From NCBI RefSeq assembly GCF_014640435.1, contig NZ_BMGY01000020.1:1-64000 (forward strand): 64,000 nucleotides of DNA, read 5' to 3'. Numbering within the stretch: the first letter of the stretch is position 1; each line of letters starts with the position of its first letter. Below, one piece after another: positions 44,216-52,673 of the stretch. A program made the translations under genes and the position numbers. The DNA is from Hymenobacter frigidus (GTDB taxonomy: Bacteria > Bacteroidota > Bacteroidia > Cytophagales > Hymenobacteraceae). The notes under the pieces were generated by a model that saw nothing but the letters and a program-made list of their open reading frames with translations, had not been told where the DNA came from and did no database searches.

Positions 44216-45307
44216 ATGATTGAAACCCAAATCATGGCTCCCGAAGCCATTTTCGGCCAGATTGCCGAGCACCAGCACGAGCAAGTCGTGTTTTGCCACG
44301 ACCACGAGACGGGCCTCAAGGCCATTATCGGTATCCATAACACCGTGCTCGGGCCCGCGCTGGGCGGCACCCGCATGTGGCACTACGCCTCCGACATGGA
44401 AGCCCTGAATGACGTGCTGCGCCTTTCGCGCGGCATGACCTACAAGGCCGCCATCTCGGGCCTGAACCTGGGTGGTGGCAAGGCCGTCATCATCGGCGAT
44501 TTTAAGACGCTGAAGACCGAAGCCCTGTTGCGCAAGTTCGGGCGCTTCGTGAAGAACCTGAACGGCAAGTACATCACGGCCGAGGACGTAAACATGACCA
44601 CCAAGGACATGGAGTACATCCGCATGGAAACCACCCACGTCGCGGGCCTGCCCGAGAGCATGGGCGGCTCCGGCGACCCCTCCCCCGTCACGGCCTACGG
44701 CACCTACATGGGCATGAAAGCCGCCGCCAAAAAAGCCTACGGCTCCGAGAGCCTGGCCGGCAAGCGCATTGGCGTGCAGGGCGTGGGCCACGTGGGCACC
44801 TACCTGCTGGAGCACCTCCAGAAAGAGGGGGCCAAGCTCATCGTGACTGATTATTACGAGGACCGTGCCTTGGAGGCTGCGGCTCGTTTCGGGGCCACGG
44901 CCGTGGGTCTGGATGAGATTTACGACCAAGACATGGACATCTACTCGCCTTGCGCGCTGGGTGCCACGCTGAATGACGACACCATTCCGCGCCTGAGAGC
45001 CCGCGTAGTGGCCGGCTGCGCCAACAACCAACTGAAGGTAGAAAACCAGCACGGCCCCGAGCTGGTGCGCCGTGGCATCGTGTACGCCCCCGACTTCCTT
45101 ATCAACGCCGGCGGCCTCATCAATGTGTATTCCGAAGTAACGGGCGGCAGCCGCCAGGGTGCGCTCACCCAAACCGAAAAAATCTACGATTTCACCCTCC
45201 AGGTTTTGGCGAAAGCCGAAGAAGAAGGCACGCACCCCCAGGCCGCCGCTATCAGGCAGGCTAAGGAGCGCATCGCCAGCGTGGGCAAGGTGAAGTCGAC
45301 TTACTAA
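44216..45307 (+). CDS. Glu/Leu/Phe/Val dehydrogenase, leucine-dehydrogenase type
   Basis: 363 residues from ATG 44216 (a second ATG lies at 44234). Leucine/valine-type landmarks: LGGTRMWHY, ALNDVLRLSRGMTYKAAISG, catalytic Lys in LNLGGGKAVIIGDF, substrate loop TAEDVNMTTKDMEYI, and GGSGDPSPVTAYGTYMGMKA. The Rossmann glycine motif is VQGVGHVGTYL. It oxidatively deaminates branched-chain amino acids to keto acids with NAD+, feeding branched fatty-acid synthesis, which fits the iso-branched lipids of Bacteroidota. Cytoplasmic. It is divergent from the ABC exporter and flanked on both sides by REP-like elements. Confidence 0.93.
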   Translation: MIETQIMAPEAIFGQIAEHQHEQVVFCHDHETGLKAIIGIHNTVLGPALGGTRMWHYASDMEALNDVLRLSRGMTYKAAISGLNLGGGKAVIIGDFKTLKTEALLRKFGRFVKNLNGKYITAEDVNMTTKDMEYIRMETTHVAGLPESMGGSGDPSPVTAYGTYMGMKAAAKKAYGSESLAGKRIGVQGVGHVGTYLLEHLQKEGAKLIVTDYYEDRALEAAARFGATAVGLDEIYDQDMDIYSPCALGATLNDDTIPRLRARVVAGCANNQLKVENQHGPELVRRGIVYAPDFLINAGGLINVYSEVTGGSRQGALTQTEKIYDFTLQVLAKAEEEGTHPQAAAIRQAKERIASVGKVKSTY

Positions 45308-45311
45308 GCGA

Positions 45312-45420
45312 AAAAGAACGTCATGCCGAGCGCAGCCGAGGCATCTCGCGTGTGGTAGTGACTCAATCGTTCAACAAAGCGAGCGAGATGCTTCGGCTAC
45401 GCTCAGCATGACGTTCTTTT
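45312..45420. repeat. REP-like inverted repeat, GAACGTCATGCCGAGCGCAG family
   Basis: 38-bp arms (45312-45349 and 45383-45420) with few mismatches, bounded by AAAAG and CTTTT. Lies between the leucine-type dehydrogenase and nusB. Confidence 0.9.
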
Positions 45421-45458
45421 CTGACTACTGAATACCTAATACTGATTACCAGACCAAT

Positions 45459-46655
45459 ATGCTCAATCGCCGCCTCCTCCGTATCAAAGTCATGCAGTCG
45501 CTCTACTCCTACCACCAGGCGGTGGGAGCTGATTTGCTGCTGGCGCAGGACCGCATCGCGGCTGCTTTCGAGCCCGACCTGACGGCCAAGGAGGCCCCCG
45601 ACCGCCGCCAGCTGGAAGGCCAGCGCAAGATGGGCGAAGCCCAGCTCCGCGAGTGGTACAAAACCGGCGTGCAGCCCGAAAAGACGGACGACAAAGCCGT
45701 GGACAATGCCGTGGCCGATGCCATCGACTCCTTCCAGAACCAGGTGAAAAAGGACGGCAAATTCTACGGCGGGCAGCTGCTGGTGGGGGCCGAAAGCATT
45801 CACGACCAATACCTGCACCTGCTCAACCTGCCCGCTGCCCTCCTGGGCGTGATTGAGGAAGAGCAGAGCCGCGAGGAGCGCCGCCGCCTGGGCCCCCGCG
45901 AGGATGCCGTGGATGCCATCCGCCTGCACAAGAACGTGGCTATCGTTAAGCTCATGGCCAACGAGCAGCTCCAAAGCTCAACCATCCGGCGCAAGCTGGC
46001 CTGGGAAGGCACCGAGGAGCTGGAGGCCCTGCGCGCCGCCTGGGAGGAAATGAAGGCCGACGAAACGCTGCGGGCCTACCTGACCGGCAAGCCGACCGAT
46101 GAAGCCGAAATGGACTACGACACGGACATGGAAATCCTGCGTCATATCTACAAAGACTTCGTTTTCAAAGGCGAAGCCCTCCCGCGCCAGCTGGAGTCTG
46201 ATGACTTGAACTGGGAGGAGAACCGGCCCATCGTGCGCAACCTGGTGCTGAAGACGCTGAAAATGCTGCCCATCGCCGCCACCGAAACGCAGGAGCTGAT
46301 GAACCTCTCGGCCAACTGGGCCGACGACCGCGAATTTGCCGAAACGCTCTACAAGCAGACGCTCATCGAGGACGACAAGATGGAGAAGCTCATCGCCGGC
46401 TCGGTGCAGAACTGGGACGTGGACCGCGTGGCCCTGCTCGACAAAATCATTTTGAAAATGGCCCTCACCGAGATGCAGCTTTTCCGCGGTATTCCGGTGA
46501 AAGTGACTATCAACGAATACATTGAAATCAGCAAAGTCTACAGTACTCCCAAGAGCAAGCAGTTTGTAAACGGTATTCTGGATAAGCTGGCGACGGATTT
46601 GGCGGCCAGCGGCGACATTCGCAAATCGGGGCGCGGCCTGCTCGACAACCAGTAG
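45459..46655 (+). CDS. nusB: Transcription antitermination factor NusB, long Bacteroidota form
   Basis: 398 residues, against about 140 in E. coli NusB. The N-terminus MLNRRLLRIKVMQSLYSYHQ matches the family start. The canonical C-terminal NusB core is LIAGSVQNWDVDRVALLDKI, MALTEMQLFRGIPVKVTINE, YIEISKVYSTPKSKQFVNGI. Between them lie about 250 extra, mostly helical residues that Bacteroidota NusB proteins are known to carry. NusB binds the boxA RNA with NusE to prevent early termination in rRNA operons. It begins a rightward run including YtxH, the isocitrate-type dehydrogenase, DUF1573, yajC, a YbbR-like gene and coaE. Confidence 0.93.
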   Translation: MLNRRLLRIKVMQSLYSYHQAVGADLLLAQDRIAAAFEPDLTAKEAPDRRQLEGQRKMGEAQLREWYKTGVQPEKTDDKAVDNAVADAIDSFQNQVKKDGKFYGGQLLVGAESIHDQYLHLLNLPAALLGVIEEEQSREERRRLGPREDAVDAIRLHKNVAIVKLMANEQLQSSTIRRKLAWEGTEELEALRAAWEEMKADETLRAYLTGKPTDEAEMDYDTDMEILRHIYKDFVFKGEALPRQLESDDLNWEENRPIVRNLVLKTLKMLPIAATETQELMNLSANWADDREFAETLYKQTLIEDDKMEKLIAGSVQNWDVDRVALLDKIILKMALTEMQLFRGIPVKVTINEYIEISKVYSTPKSKQFVNGILDKLATDLAASGDIRKSGRGLLDNQ

Positions 46656-46773
46656 CCGCCGACCGATGCGGGTACATTGGGCCGGCTTGCCCACCTTTGT
46701 ACCCACTGGCCGGTTTCTGCGTATTCCCGGCAGTACTTGTTCTCAACTTTCTTCCCTCCTCATCCCGACGACC

Positions 46774-47088
46774 ATGGCCAGCAAAACCACCACCGGCATT
46801 CTGTGCTTCGCGGGCGGCGCCCTCACCGGCGCAGCCCTTGGCTTGCTCTATGCCCCCGAACCCGGCACCGAAACCCGCTCCTGGCTCAGCTACCAGCTCG
46901 AGAAATACCGCTCTGTGCTGGCCGACCTCACCGACAGCCTGGTGACCAGCCGTGAGGCCGCGGCCAACCCTTCCTTCGCCAAAAGCGAAGGCCAACGCGT
47001 GATTTCCGACGCCAAATCCAAAGCCGAGCAGCTGCTGGGCGATGTCGACCAGCTCATTAATCAAATCAATTCCCGCAAGGGCCATTAA
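46774..47088 (+). CDS. YtxH-domain small protein
   Basis: 104 residues from ATG 46774. MASKTTTGILCFAGGALTGA to LGLLYAPEPGTETR is the YtxH signature: a Gly-rich membrane helix followed by L-[LF]-APxxGxxTR. The rest is a charged helix (YQLEKYRSVLADLTDSL, AKSKAEQLLGDVDQLINQIN). Such proteins are membrane-associated and linked to general stress, but their task is not known. It lies 118 bases after nusB and ends at a repeat element. Confidence 0.88.
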   Translation: MASKTTTGILCFAGGALTGAALGLLYAPEPGTETRSWLSYQLEKYRSVLADLTDSLVTSREAAANPSFAKSEGQRVISDAKSKAEQLLGDVDQLINQINSRKGH

Positions 47089-47089
47089 T

Positions 47090-47216
47090 GATGTGAGAAT
47101 GTGAAGATGTGAAAAGGTGCTTCTGAATAGATTCTGAATGTGTTTTATCATACACCGAGGTCAGTCCAGCATCTTTTCTAATCCGCATCTCCACATTTTC
47201 ACATTTTCCACATTAG
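47090..47216. repeat. Inverted repeat built of AATGTGAAAATGTG words
   Basis: GATGTGAGAATGTGAAGATG at 47091-47110 is mirrored imperfectly by 47190-47222, whose complement reads GATGTGCTAATGTGGAAAAT. Each arm is itself a run of degenerate 6-8-base words (ATGTGA, ATGTGG). Fills the gap between ytxH and the dehydrogenase gene. Confidence 0.75.
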
Positions 47217-47229
47217 CACATCAAACTAG

Positions 47230-48228
47230 ATGCACTTAGTAACCCTTATTCCCGGCGACGGCATTGGCCCCGAAATCACCAAAGCAGTAACCGATATTTT
47301 CACTGCCGCCCAAGTACCCGTGCAGTGGGAAGAGCAGAACGCCGGCCAGACTACGTTCGACCAGTCGGGTGAGCTGATTCCGACCGCGCTGCTCAAGTCG
47401 CTGGAAAAGAATAAGGTGGCCCTCAAAGGTCCGATTACCACGCCGGTAGGCAAAGGCTTCCGCAGCATCAACGTGACGCTGCGCCAGAAGTACGACCTCT
47501 ACCAAAACGTGCGCCCCAGCAAAACCACGTCGGGCATCGTCACCCGCTACGAAGGCATCGACCTGGTGCTGTTCCGCGAAAATACCGAGGGTCTGTACTC
47601 GGGCCTGGAAGTATATGACGAGCGCCTCGGCATCGCCGACTCCTTCAACCGCATCACGGTGGAGGGCTCGCGCAAAATCTGCCGCGCCGCCTTCGCCTAC
47701 GCCGCCAAGCACGGCCGCAAAAAGGTGACCCTGGCCCACAAAGCCAACATCCTGAAAATGGCGGGCACGCTGATGCTCAACGCCTGCAAGGAAGCCAGCA
47801 ACGAGTTTCCGCAGATTGTATTCGAGGATAAAATCATCGATAACATGTGCATGCAGCTCGTGAACAAACCCGAGCAGTTCGACGTGGTGGTGACGACCAA
47901 CCTGTTTGGCGACATCCTGTCCGACCTCTGCGCCGGCCTCGTGGGCGGCCTGGGCGTAGTGGCCGGTGCCAATATTGGCGACGATATGGCCGTGTTTGAG
48001 GCCGTACACGGCTCGGCCCCCGACATCGCCGGCCAGGGCAAAGCCAACCCCACCGCCCTGCTCCGCTCGGCCCTGATGATGCTGCATTACCTCGGCGAGC
48101 ACGCCAAGGCCGACCAGATTGAAAAGGCCCTCGAAGGCACCCTCCTCAACCAGGAGGAGTGCACCGGCGACCTCGGCGGCAAAGCCAGCACCAGCCAGTT
48201 CGCCCAGAACATCATCAACAAGCTGTAG
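47230..48228 (+). CDS. NAD-type isocitrate/isopropylmalate dehydrogenase family protein
   Basis: 332 residues. Family blocks: LIPGDGIGPEITKAVTDIF, the substrate loop FRSINVTLRQKYDLYQNVRP, FRENTEGLYSGLE, catalytic Lys/Asp region LAHKANILKM and TNLFGDILSDLCAGLVGGLG, and the nucleotide site EAVHGSAPDIAGQGKANPTA. Length and the Ser-Ile-Asn-Val-Thr-Leu segment fit short NAD-dependent isocitrate dehydrogenases (IDH3-like), which make 2-oxoglutarate in the TCA cycle, rather than 3-isopropylmalate dehydrogenase; no leu genes lie nearby. Cytoplasmic homodimer expected. Confidence 0.9.
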   Translation: MHLVTLIPGDGIGPEITKAVTDIFTAAQVPVQWEEQNAGQTTFDQSGELIPTALLKSLEKNKVALKGPITTPVGKGFRSINVTLRQKYDLYQNVRPSKTTSGIVTRYEGIDLVLFRENTEGLYSGLEVYDERLGIADSFNRITVEGSRKICRAAFAYAAKHGRKKVTLAHKANILKMAGTLMLNACKEASNEFPQIVFEDKIIDNMCMQLVNKPEQFDVVVTTNLFGDILSDLCAGLVGGLGVVAGANIGDDMAVFEAVHGSAPDIAGQGKANPTALLRSALMMLHYLGEHAKADQIEKALEGTLLNQEECTGDLGGKASTSQFAQNIINKL

Positions 48229-48399
48229 GAAAACGCCTTAGGACATCCGGGATGACCACGCTTCTTCTTGCGTAGTCGCGCCGGACACAACATCGGCGGT
48301 GGCCGGGCACGTTGTGCGGGCGGCGGCTGTTTGTGGAGCTAGTTGCTTTCTTATTTTGCTCAATGACAGAACGTGCCAAGGTGCGTTTCCATAATTTTC

Positions 48400-48915
48400 A
48401 TGAAATACCAGATTCTCCTAGTCGCGGCGCTGTTGCTCACGGCCTGCAACCGCGACAAAGCACCCGAAGCCGGTGCTGAAGGCCTGAATGCCGCCGCTAC
48501 CGTCGTTTCCGATGCCGCCAACCCCGTGGTGGACAACCCCAACGTGGTGAGTGAAAACGAATTGCCCAACCCCAATGCCCCGGTGATGAAATTCGCCGAG
48601 GCAGAATTCGACTTCGGCGACATCAAGCCCGATTCCAAGGTGCGCCACACGTTCACATTCGTGAATACGGGCAAATCGCCGCTGCTGATTGAGGATGCCA
48701 CCGCTTCCTGTGGTTGCACCACCCCCAGCTGGACCAAGGAGCCGGTGGCTCCCGGGGCTTCCGGCAAGATGGAAGTACAGTTCGATAGCCGCGGCAAGCA
48801 GGGCATCATCAGCAAGCAGGTGGCGGTGCGGGCCAATACCCAGCCCGGCATCACCACCATCCTCATCAAAGGCAACGTGCTCGACGCTGCTACCAAAACC
48901 ACCAATCCTCTTTAA
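48400..48915 (+). CDS. DUF1573 lipoprotein
   Basis: 171 residues from ATG 48400; lipoprotein signal MKYQILLVAALLLTAC. After an Ala/Asn/Val linker comes one DUF1573 domain: FAEAEFDFGDIKPDSKVRHT, FTFVNTGKSPLLIEDATASC, GCTTPSWTKEPVAPGASGKM, VRANTQPGITTILIKGNV. This Ig-like fold occurs widely in Bacteroidota envelope proteins; its function is unknown. The gene is 19 bases upstream of yajC, an arrangement common in the phylum (nusB/DUF1573/yajC/ybbR/coaE). Confidence 0.9.
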   Translation: MKYQILLVAALLLTACNRDKAPEAGAEGLNAAATVVSDAANPVVDNPNVVSENELPNPNAPVMKFAEAEFDFGDIKPDSKVRHTFTFVNTGKSPLLIEDATASCGCTTPSWTKEPVAPGASGKMEVQFDSRGKQGIISKQVAVRANTQPGITTILIKGNVLDAATKTTNPL

Positions 48916-48934
48916 CTTCCTTTAAGCCAACGCC

Positions 48935-49267
48935 ATGTTTCTGACCTTACTATTGCAGGCTTCCGGCGGCATGGATTTCATGCAGCTGATATTCCCGGCG
49001 GCCATTGGCCTGGTGGTGTATTTCTTCATGATTCGCCCTCAGCAAAAACGCTCTGCTGATGCCAAATCCTTCCGTCAGTCGCTGGCCAAGGGCTCGCGCA
49101 TTGTCACCATCGGCGGCCTGCACGGCCTTGTGGTCGACCTCACCGACGACACTGTGGTGGTGGAAGTAGACCGCGGCACCAAGCTGCGCTTCGACCGCTC
49201 GGCCATTGCCCGCGAAGTGGGCAGCAAGGCCTCGAGCACGGCCATCGAAGCCGCTGCGGGCGCCTAA
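48935..49267 (+). CDS. yajC: Preprotein translocase subunit YajC
   Basis: 110 residues. One N-terminal membrane helix (LIFPAAIGLVVYFFMIRPQQ) followed by KKR-type residues and the YajC domain (GSRIVTIGGLHGLVVDLTDD, VVVEVDRGTKLRFDRSAIAR). YajC associates with SecDF-SecYEG in the inner membrane and helps protein export. It lies 19 bases after DUF1573 and three bases before the next gene, so all three are co-transcribed. Confidence 0.95.
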   Translation: MFLTLLLQASGGMDFMQLIFPAAIGLVVYFFMIRPQQKRSADAKSFRQSLAKGSRIVTIGGLHGLVVDLTDDTVVVEVDRGTKLRFDRSAIAREVGSKASSTAIEAAAGA

Positions 49268-49270
49268 GTC

Positions 49271-49996
49271 ATGGACGGGCCGTTGACCCGGGCGGGCGGG
49301 CTTGTGCGCTGGTTTGTGCGCCCCTTCGCGGGCCAGGAACCCAGCTTTTATCGAGCTATTACGGCGTGTCTGCTCGCGGCCAGCCTGTTCTGGCAAATGA
49401 ATGCCCTGAACAAAACCTACACCACCCGGCTCAACTATCCGCTGGCGTGGCACTACGACTCGGTGCATTACGTGCCCCTGCGCACGCTACCGGCCAGGCT
49501 GCCCGTCTCGGTCACGGGGCAGGGCTGGCGCTTACTGCGGGCCAATCTGGGTTGGGGTACTCACCCCGCCGATTTGCGGCCCGTGCCGCTGCCGGGCACC
49601 CGCTACCTGCCCGCCGGTGCGTGGCGGCGCGGCTTGCAAAACGCGCTGGAAGGCGTGCAGGTAAACGAATGGGCCGGCGACACCCTGCGCCTGACCTTTG
49701 ACCGCTACGCCAGCCGCCGCATTGAGTTGGGACTACCGGCCGATTCGGTGCGCCTTTACAAAGCGTCTTTCGAACCAGCCATTATTTCATTCCGGGGCCC
49801 GGCCAGCATGATAAATGCGCTGCCCAGCCCCTACCCCATTGCGCTACCCCCGACTCCGGCCCGCGGCAGTTCCGAAGAAGTCGAAGTAGCCGTGAAGGCC
49901 CCAGCGCGGGTACGGCCTTCTGTTGCTACCGTGCGGCTCACATTCACCGCCATTGAGCGTATCAAGGTCATCAAGCGCCGCAGTCGTACTCGCTAG
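49271..49996 (+). CDS. YbbR-like membrane-anchored protein
   Basis: 241 residues. An N-terminal cytoplasmic segment, one membrane helix (YRAITACLLAASLFWQMNAL) and a periplasmic region with two YbbR-like beta modules (LPVSVTGQGWRLLRANLGW; SRRIELGLPADSVRLYKASF, ISFRGPASMINALP). Position between yajC and coaE is where Bacteroidota carry their YbbR-like (CdaR-type) gene. In Firmicutes such proteins regulate diadenylate cyclase; no such partner is seen here. Sequence identity to the family is weak, so this rests partly on position. Confidence 0.75.
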   Translation: MDGPLTRAGGLVRWFVRPFAGQEPSFYRAITACLLAASLFWQMNALNKTYTTRLNYPLAWHYDSVHYVPLRTLPARLPVSVTGQGWRLLRANLGWGTHPADLRPVPLPGTRYLPAGAWRRGLQNALEGVQVNEWAGDTLRLTFDRYASRRIELGLPADSVRLYKASFEPAIISFRGPASMINALPSPYPIALPPTPARGSSEEVEVAVKAPARVRPSVATVRLTFTAIERIKVIKRRSRTR

Positions 49997-50020
49997 TCAT
50001 CCCTTCTTTTTTCGCTTTGC

Positions 50021-50626
50021 ATGTTGCGTATCGGTATCACAGGCGGCATTGGGTCGGGCAAGAGCATTGCCAGCCGGCTGTTTCACGCGCTGGGCGTGCC
50101 GATTTATGACGCCGACTCCCGAGCCCGGTGGCTCATGGAAAATGATGCCGAACTGCGCCAGCAACTCACCGCCGTCTTTGGGCCCGACACGTATGATGTC
50201 GCCGGCCGGCTGAACCGACCCGTGCTGGCAGGCACCGTATTCCGCGACCCGGCCTTGCTGGCCCGCCTCAATGCCTTGGTACACCCGCATGTAGGCTCCG
50301 ACTTTGAGCAGTGGGCCAGCACGCAGCAGCACGCCGGCCACGCCTACGTGCTGAAGGAAGCAGCGCTCTTATTCGAGGCTAATTCCCATAAACAGCTCGA
50401 CCGTATCATCACGGTTTTTGCGCCGCTAGCCGTGCGGCAGGCCCGCGTGCTGAAGCGCGACCCACACCGCTCGCCAGCTGATATTCTGGCCATTATGGAC
50501 AAGCAGCTCAGCGAAGAAGAGAAAATGCAGCGGGCCGACCACGTCCTCATCAACGATGACGTGCAGCCGCTGCTGCCCCAGGTCCTGGCTTTGCACGCGG
50601 CATTTAGCGCACCGCAAAGGACATAA
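50021..50626 (+). CDS. coaE: Dephospho-CoA kinase
   Basis: 201 residues from ATG 50021. P-loop ITGGIGSGKSIASRLF, the DPCK motif YDADSRARWLM, LNRPVLAGTVFRDPALLARL, VHPHV and the lid KEAALLFEANSHKQLDRIITV; EEEKMQRADHVLINDD near the end is typical. It phosphorylates dephospho-CoA with ATP in the last step of CoA synthesis. Last gene of the nusB-to-coaE run; panC and panD of the same overall pathway are encoded further right at 61783-63087 but not in the same operon. Confidence 0.96.
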   Translation: MLRIGITGGIGSGKSIASRLFHALGVPIYDADSRARWLMENDAELRQQLTAVFGPDTYDVAGRLNRPVLAGTVFRDPALLARLNALVHPHVGSDFEQWASTQQHAGHAYVLKEAALLFEANSHKQLDRIITVFAPLAVRQARVLKRDPHRSPADILAIMDKQLSEEEKMQRADHVLINDDVQPLLPQVLALHAAFSAPQRT

Positions 50627-50679
50627 AAAAGGCCGCTTCTCACGAAACAGCCTCTTCGATTGGAGCGACGGGAGTAAAC

Positions 50680-51000
50680 CTATAGCCGGGACGAGTAGTC
50701 TTCCAGCGTGTCAATTACTTTCAGCAACTGGGGCACTGCCAGCGAATAGTAGATTTTTGTGCCAATCTTGCTCGATTTCAGCACGCCCCGGTCTTTGAGG
50801 GTAATGAGGTGCTGCGAGGCAATCGCCTGCGGCAAATCGAGGGCTTGGTAAATATCGGTTACCGACATTTGGCTGTCCTTGCCCTTGGTTTTGCCCAGCA
50901 AATCAACAATGGCCAGCCGCTTAGGATGGGAAAGAACCTTCAGCATGGCCGCAGCGCGGTCCAACTGGTGCGCTTCTACACGCGAATGCAATGGTTTCAT
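50680..51000 (-). CDS. ArsR/SmtB-family transcriptional regulator
   Basis: 106 residues, one winged helix-turn-helix: AAAMLKVLSHPKRLAIVDLL, MSVTDIYQALDLPQAIASQH (recognition helix), LITLKDRGVLKSSKIGTKIY (wing). No CxC metal motif in helix 3, and only scattered His residues, so metal sensing by the classical site is unlikely. These proteins usually repress their own promoter; three related AT-rich sites lie in the divergent gap at 51099-51166, between this gene and the glutamate-type dehydrogenase. Confidence 0.9.
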   Translation of the reverse strand: MKPLHSRVEAHQLDRAAAMLKVLSHPKRLAIVDLLGKTKGKDSQMSVTDIYQALDLPQAIASQHLITLKDRGVLKSSKIGTKIYYSLAVPQLLKVIDTLEDYSSRL

Positions 51001-51098
51001 GAATTAAATAAAAAGTAATTAGGAAAAGTAGAATAAGTGCAATACATCAGTGTTGCTGTGGTAGTTCCTAAGCAGGATGCAAAATAGGGGCAAATATT

Positions 51099-51166
51099 TC
51101 GTTTATTTTTCAAATTAGGTATGCTATTGAAAAAATAAATGAATACTCGTTTATTTTGTTTATGAA
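51099..51166. promoter_or_regulatory. Three related AT-rich sites, candidate ArsR operator
   Basis: TCGTTTATTTTTCAA at 51099-51113, its near-complement TTGAAAAAATAAATGA at 51127-51142, and TCGTTTATTTTGTTTATGAA at 51147-51166. The first two form an inverted repeat with 13-base spacing. The divergent gap (51001-51259) is far more AT-rich than the rest of the window. Confidence 0.5.
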
Positions 51167-51208
51167 ATAAGTACAATTAGACATTTCGGCCGCGTCAATC
51201 CGTCCTCT

Positions 51209-51216
51209 TACCTTTA
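51209..51216 (+). promoter_or_regulatory. Candidate -7 promoter box TACCTTTA
   Basis: One base off TAnnTTTG, 43 bases ahead of ATG 51260. Confidence 0.35.
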
Positions 51217-51259
51217 CGAAACTGCTTGTATTGGCAGCCATTCTTTTCACAAGTGTTTG

Positions 51260-52489
51260 ATGCTTGACCTGCTCACTAAATTTGAAAACAAACGTCCTGA
51301 AATCGTCTTCGAATGGAAGGATTCCGAAACCGAAGCAGAGGGCTGGGTGGTAATCAACTCGTTACGCGGCGGTGCTGCGGGTGGTGGCACGCGCATGCGC
51401 AAGGGCCTGGACAAGCGTGAAGTAGAGAGCCTAGCCAAAACCATGGAGGTTAAGTTCACGGTTTCGGGCCCTGCTATCGGCGGGGCCAAGTCAGGCATCA
51501 ACTTCGACCCGCAGGACCCACGCAAGCGCGGCGTACTGGAGCGGTGGTACCGAGCAGTGTTTCCGTTATTGAAAAACTACTACGGCACCGGTGGAGACCT
51601 TAACGTAGATGAGATACATGAGGTTATACCTATTACTGAAGAATATGGCCTTTGGCACCCGCAGGAGGGAATAGTAAACGGACACTACCGGGCCACTGAA
51701 CCCGAAAAAATCCAGAAACTGGGACAACTCCGTCAAGGAGTAGTGAAGGTGATAGAAGACGCTACTTTTTCTCCTAATCTCGCCCGTAAGTATACTGTAG
51801 CGGACCTGATTACGGGCTACGGCGTGGCCGAGGCCGTGCGCCATTACTACCGGCTGTGGCCCGGCACCGATGTACGGGGGCAACGCGCCATCATCCAGGG
51901 CTGGGGCAACGTGGGCGCGGCGGCGGCTTACTATTTGGCGGGCCAGGGTGTGCGCATTGTGGGCATCATCGACCGGGCCGGCGGGCTGCTTAGCAGCGAA
52001 GGCTTTGGGTTGGAAGAAATTCGTGGCCTGCTGCTGGCGCGCCAGGGCAATGCCTTGACAGCCGACAACCTGCTGCCGTTTGAAGAAATCAATGAGAAAA
52101 TCTGGTCCGTGGGGGCCGATATTTTCGTGCCGGCCGCTTCCTCGCGCCTGGTGGCGCGTGGGCAAGTAGAACAGCTGCTGGCCGGCGGCTTAAAAGTGAT
52201 AAGCTGCGGCGCCAACGTGCCCTTCGCCGATCCGGAAATTTTCTTCGGCCCCACCGGTGAGTTTGCCGACCAGCACACGGCCGTCGTGCCCGATTTCATT
52301 GCCAACTGCGGCATGGCGCGCGTGTTTGCCTACCTCATGGAAACCGGCGCGGAAATTACCGACCAAGCTATTTTCGCCGATACTTCCCGCATTATCGGGG
52401 CCGCTTTGGAACGTACTCATGCGGAGAATGCCCAGCCCACGGGCATCGCACAACGCTCCTTCGAGATGGCGCTACGACAGTTGGTGTAG
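51260..52489 (+). CDS. Glu/Leu/Phe/Val dehydrogenase family protein
   Basis: 409 residues from ATG 51260 (MLDLLTKFENKRPEIVFEWK). Dimerisation region NSLRGGAAGGGTRMRKGLDK, catalytic Lys in SGPAIGGAKSGINFDP, Rossmann motif IQGWGNVGAAAAYYLAGQGV, and C-terminal FVPAASSRLVARGQVEQLL and PDFIANCGMARVFAY. It differs clearly from the leucine type at 44216 (longer, with an extra LWHPQEGIVNGHYRATEPE segment). It interconverts an amino acid and its keto acid with NAD(P)H; the substrate is not determined. It is transcribed away from the ArsR gene and may be its target. Confidence 0.9.
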   Translation: MLDLLTKFENKRPEIVFEWKDSETEAEGWVVINSLRGGAAGGGTRMRKGLDKREVESLAKTMEVKFTVSGPAIGGAKSGINFDPQDPRKRGVLERWYRAVFPLLKNYYGTGGDLNVDEIHEVIPITEEYGLWHPQEGIVNGHYRATEPEKIQKLGQLRQGVVKVIEDATFSPNLARKYTVADLITGYGVAEAVRHYYRLWPGTDVRGQRAIIQGWGNVGAAAAYYLAGQGVRIVGIIDRAGGLLSSEGFGLEEIRGLLLARQGNALTADNLLPFEEINEKIWSVGADIFVPAASSRLVARGQVEQLLAGGLKVISCGANVPFADPEIFFGPTGEFADQHTAVVPDFIANCGMARVFAYLMETGAEITDQAIFADTSRIIGAALERTHAENAQPTGIAQRSFEMALRQLV

Positions 52490-52506
52490 ACAACGTGCTA
52501 GTTAAC

Positions 52507-52543
52507 AGAACGTCGTGCTTTGGCAAATTCGGCACGACGTTCT
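52507..52543. terminator. Hairpin after the dehydrogenase gene
   Basis: AGAACGTCGTGC / GCACGACGTTCT, 12-bp perfect stem with a 13-base loop, 18 bases after the stop. Its arms recall the GAACGTCATGC repeat family but lack its middle. Confidence 0.65.
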
Positions 52544-52598
52544 GACCGCTCTGTAAATCACTTCCAACCCGCAGCATTTTTATTCGATAACAATTCGA

Positions 52599-52606
52599 TA
52601 ACTTTG
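52599..52606 (+). promoter_or_regulatory. Candidate promoter, -7 box TAACTTTG
   Basis: Exact TAnnTTTG match with a TTTT at 52577-52580 as a possible -33 element, 18 bases apart. Confidence 0.5.
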
Positions 52607-52621
52607 ACGCCCTACTTTTGG

Positions 52622-52641
52622 TCGCCCCACATCCGGGGCGA
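52622..52641 (+). promoter_or_regulatory. Leader hairpin with T-rich tail upstream of the LOG gene
   Basis: TCGCCCC-ACATCC-GGGGCGA followed by TTTTGTTTTTAG, between the promoter and ATG 52674. It has the form of a small terminator inside the leader, so it could act as an attenuator. Confidence 0.45.
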
Positions 52642-52673
52642 TTTTGTTTTTAGAAGAATTCCCACCGAAACAT

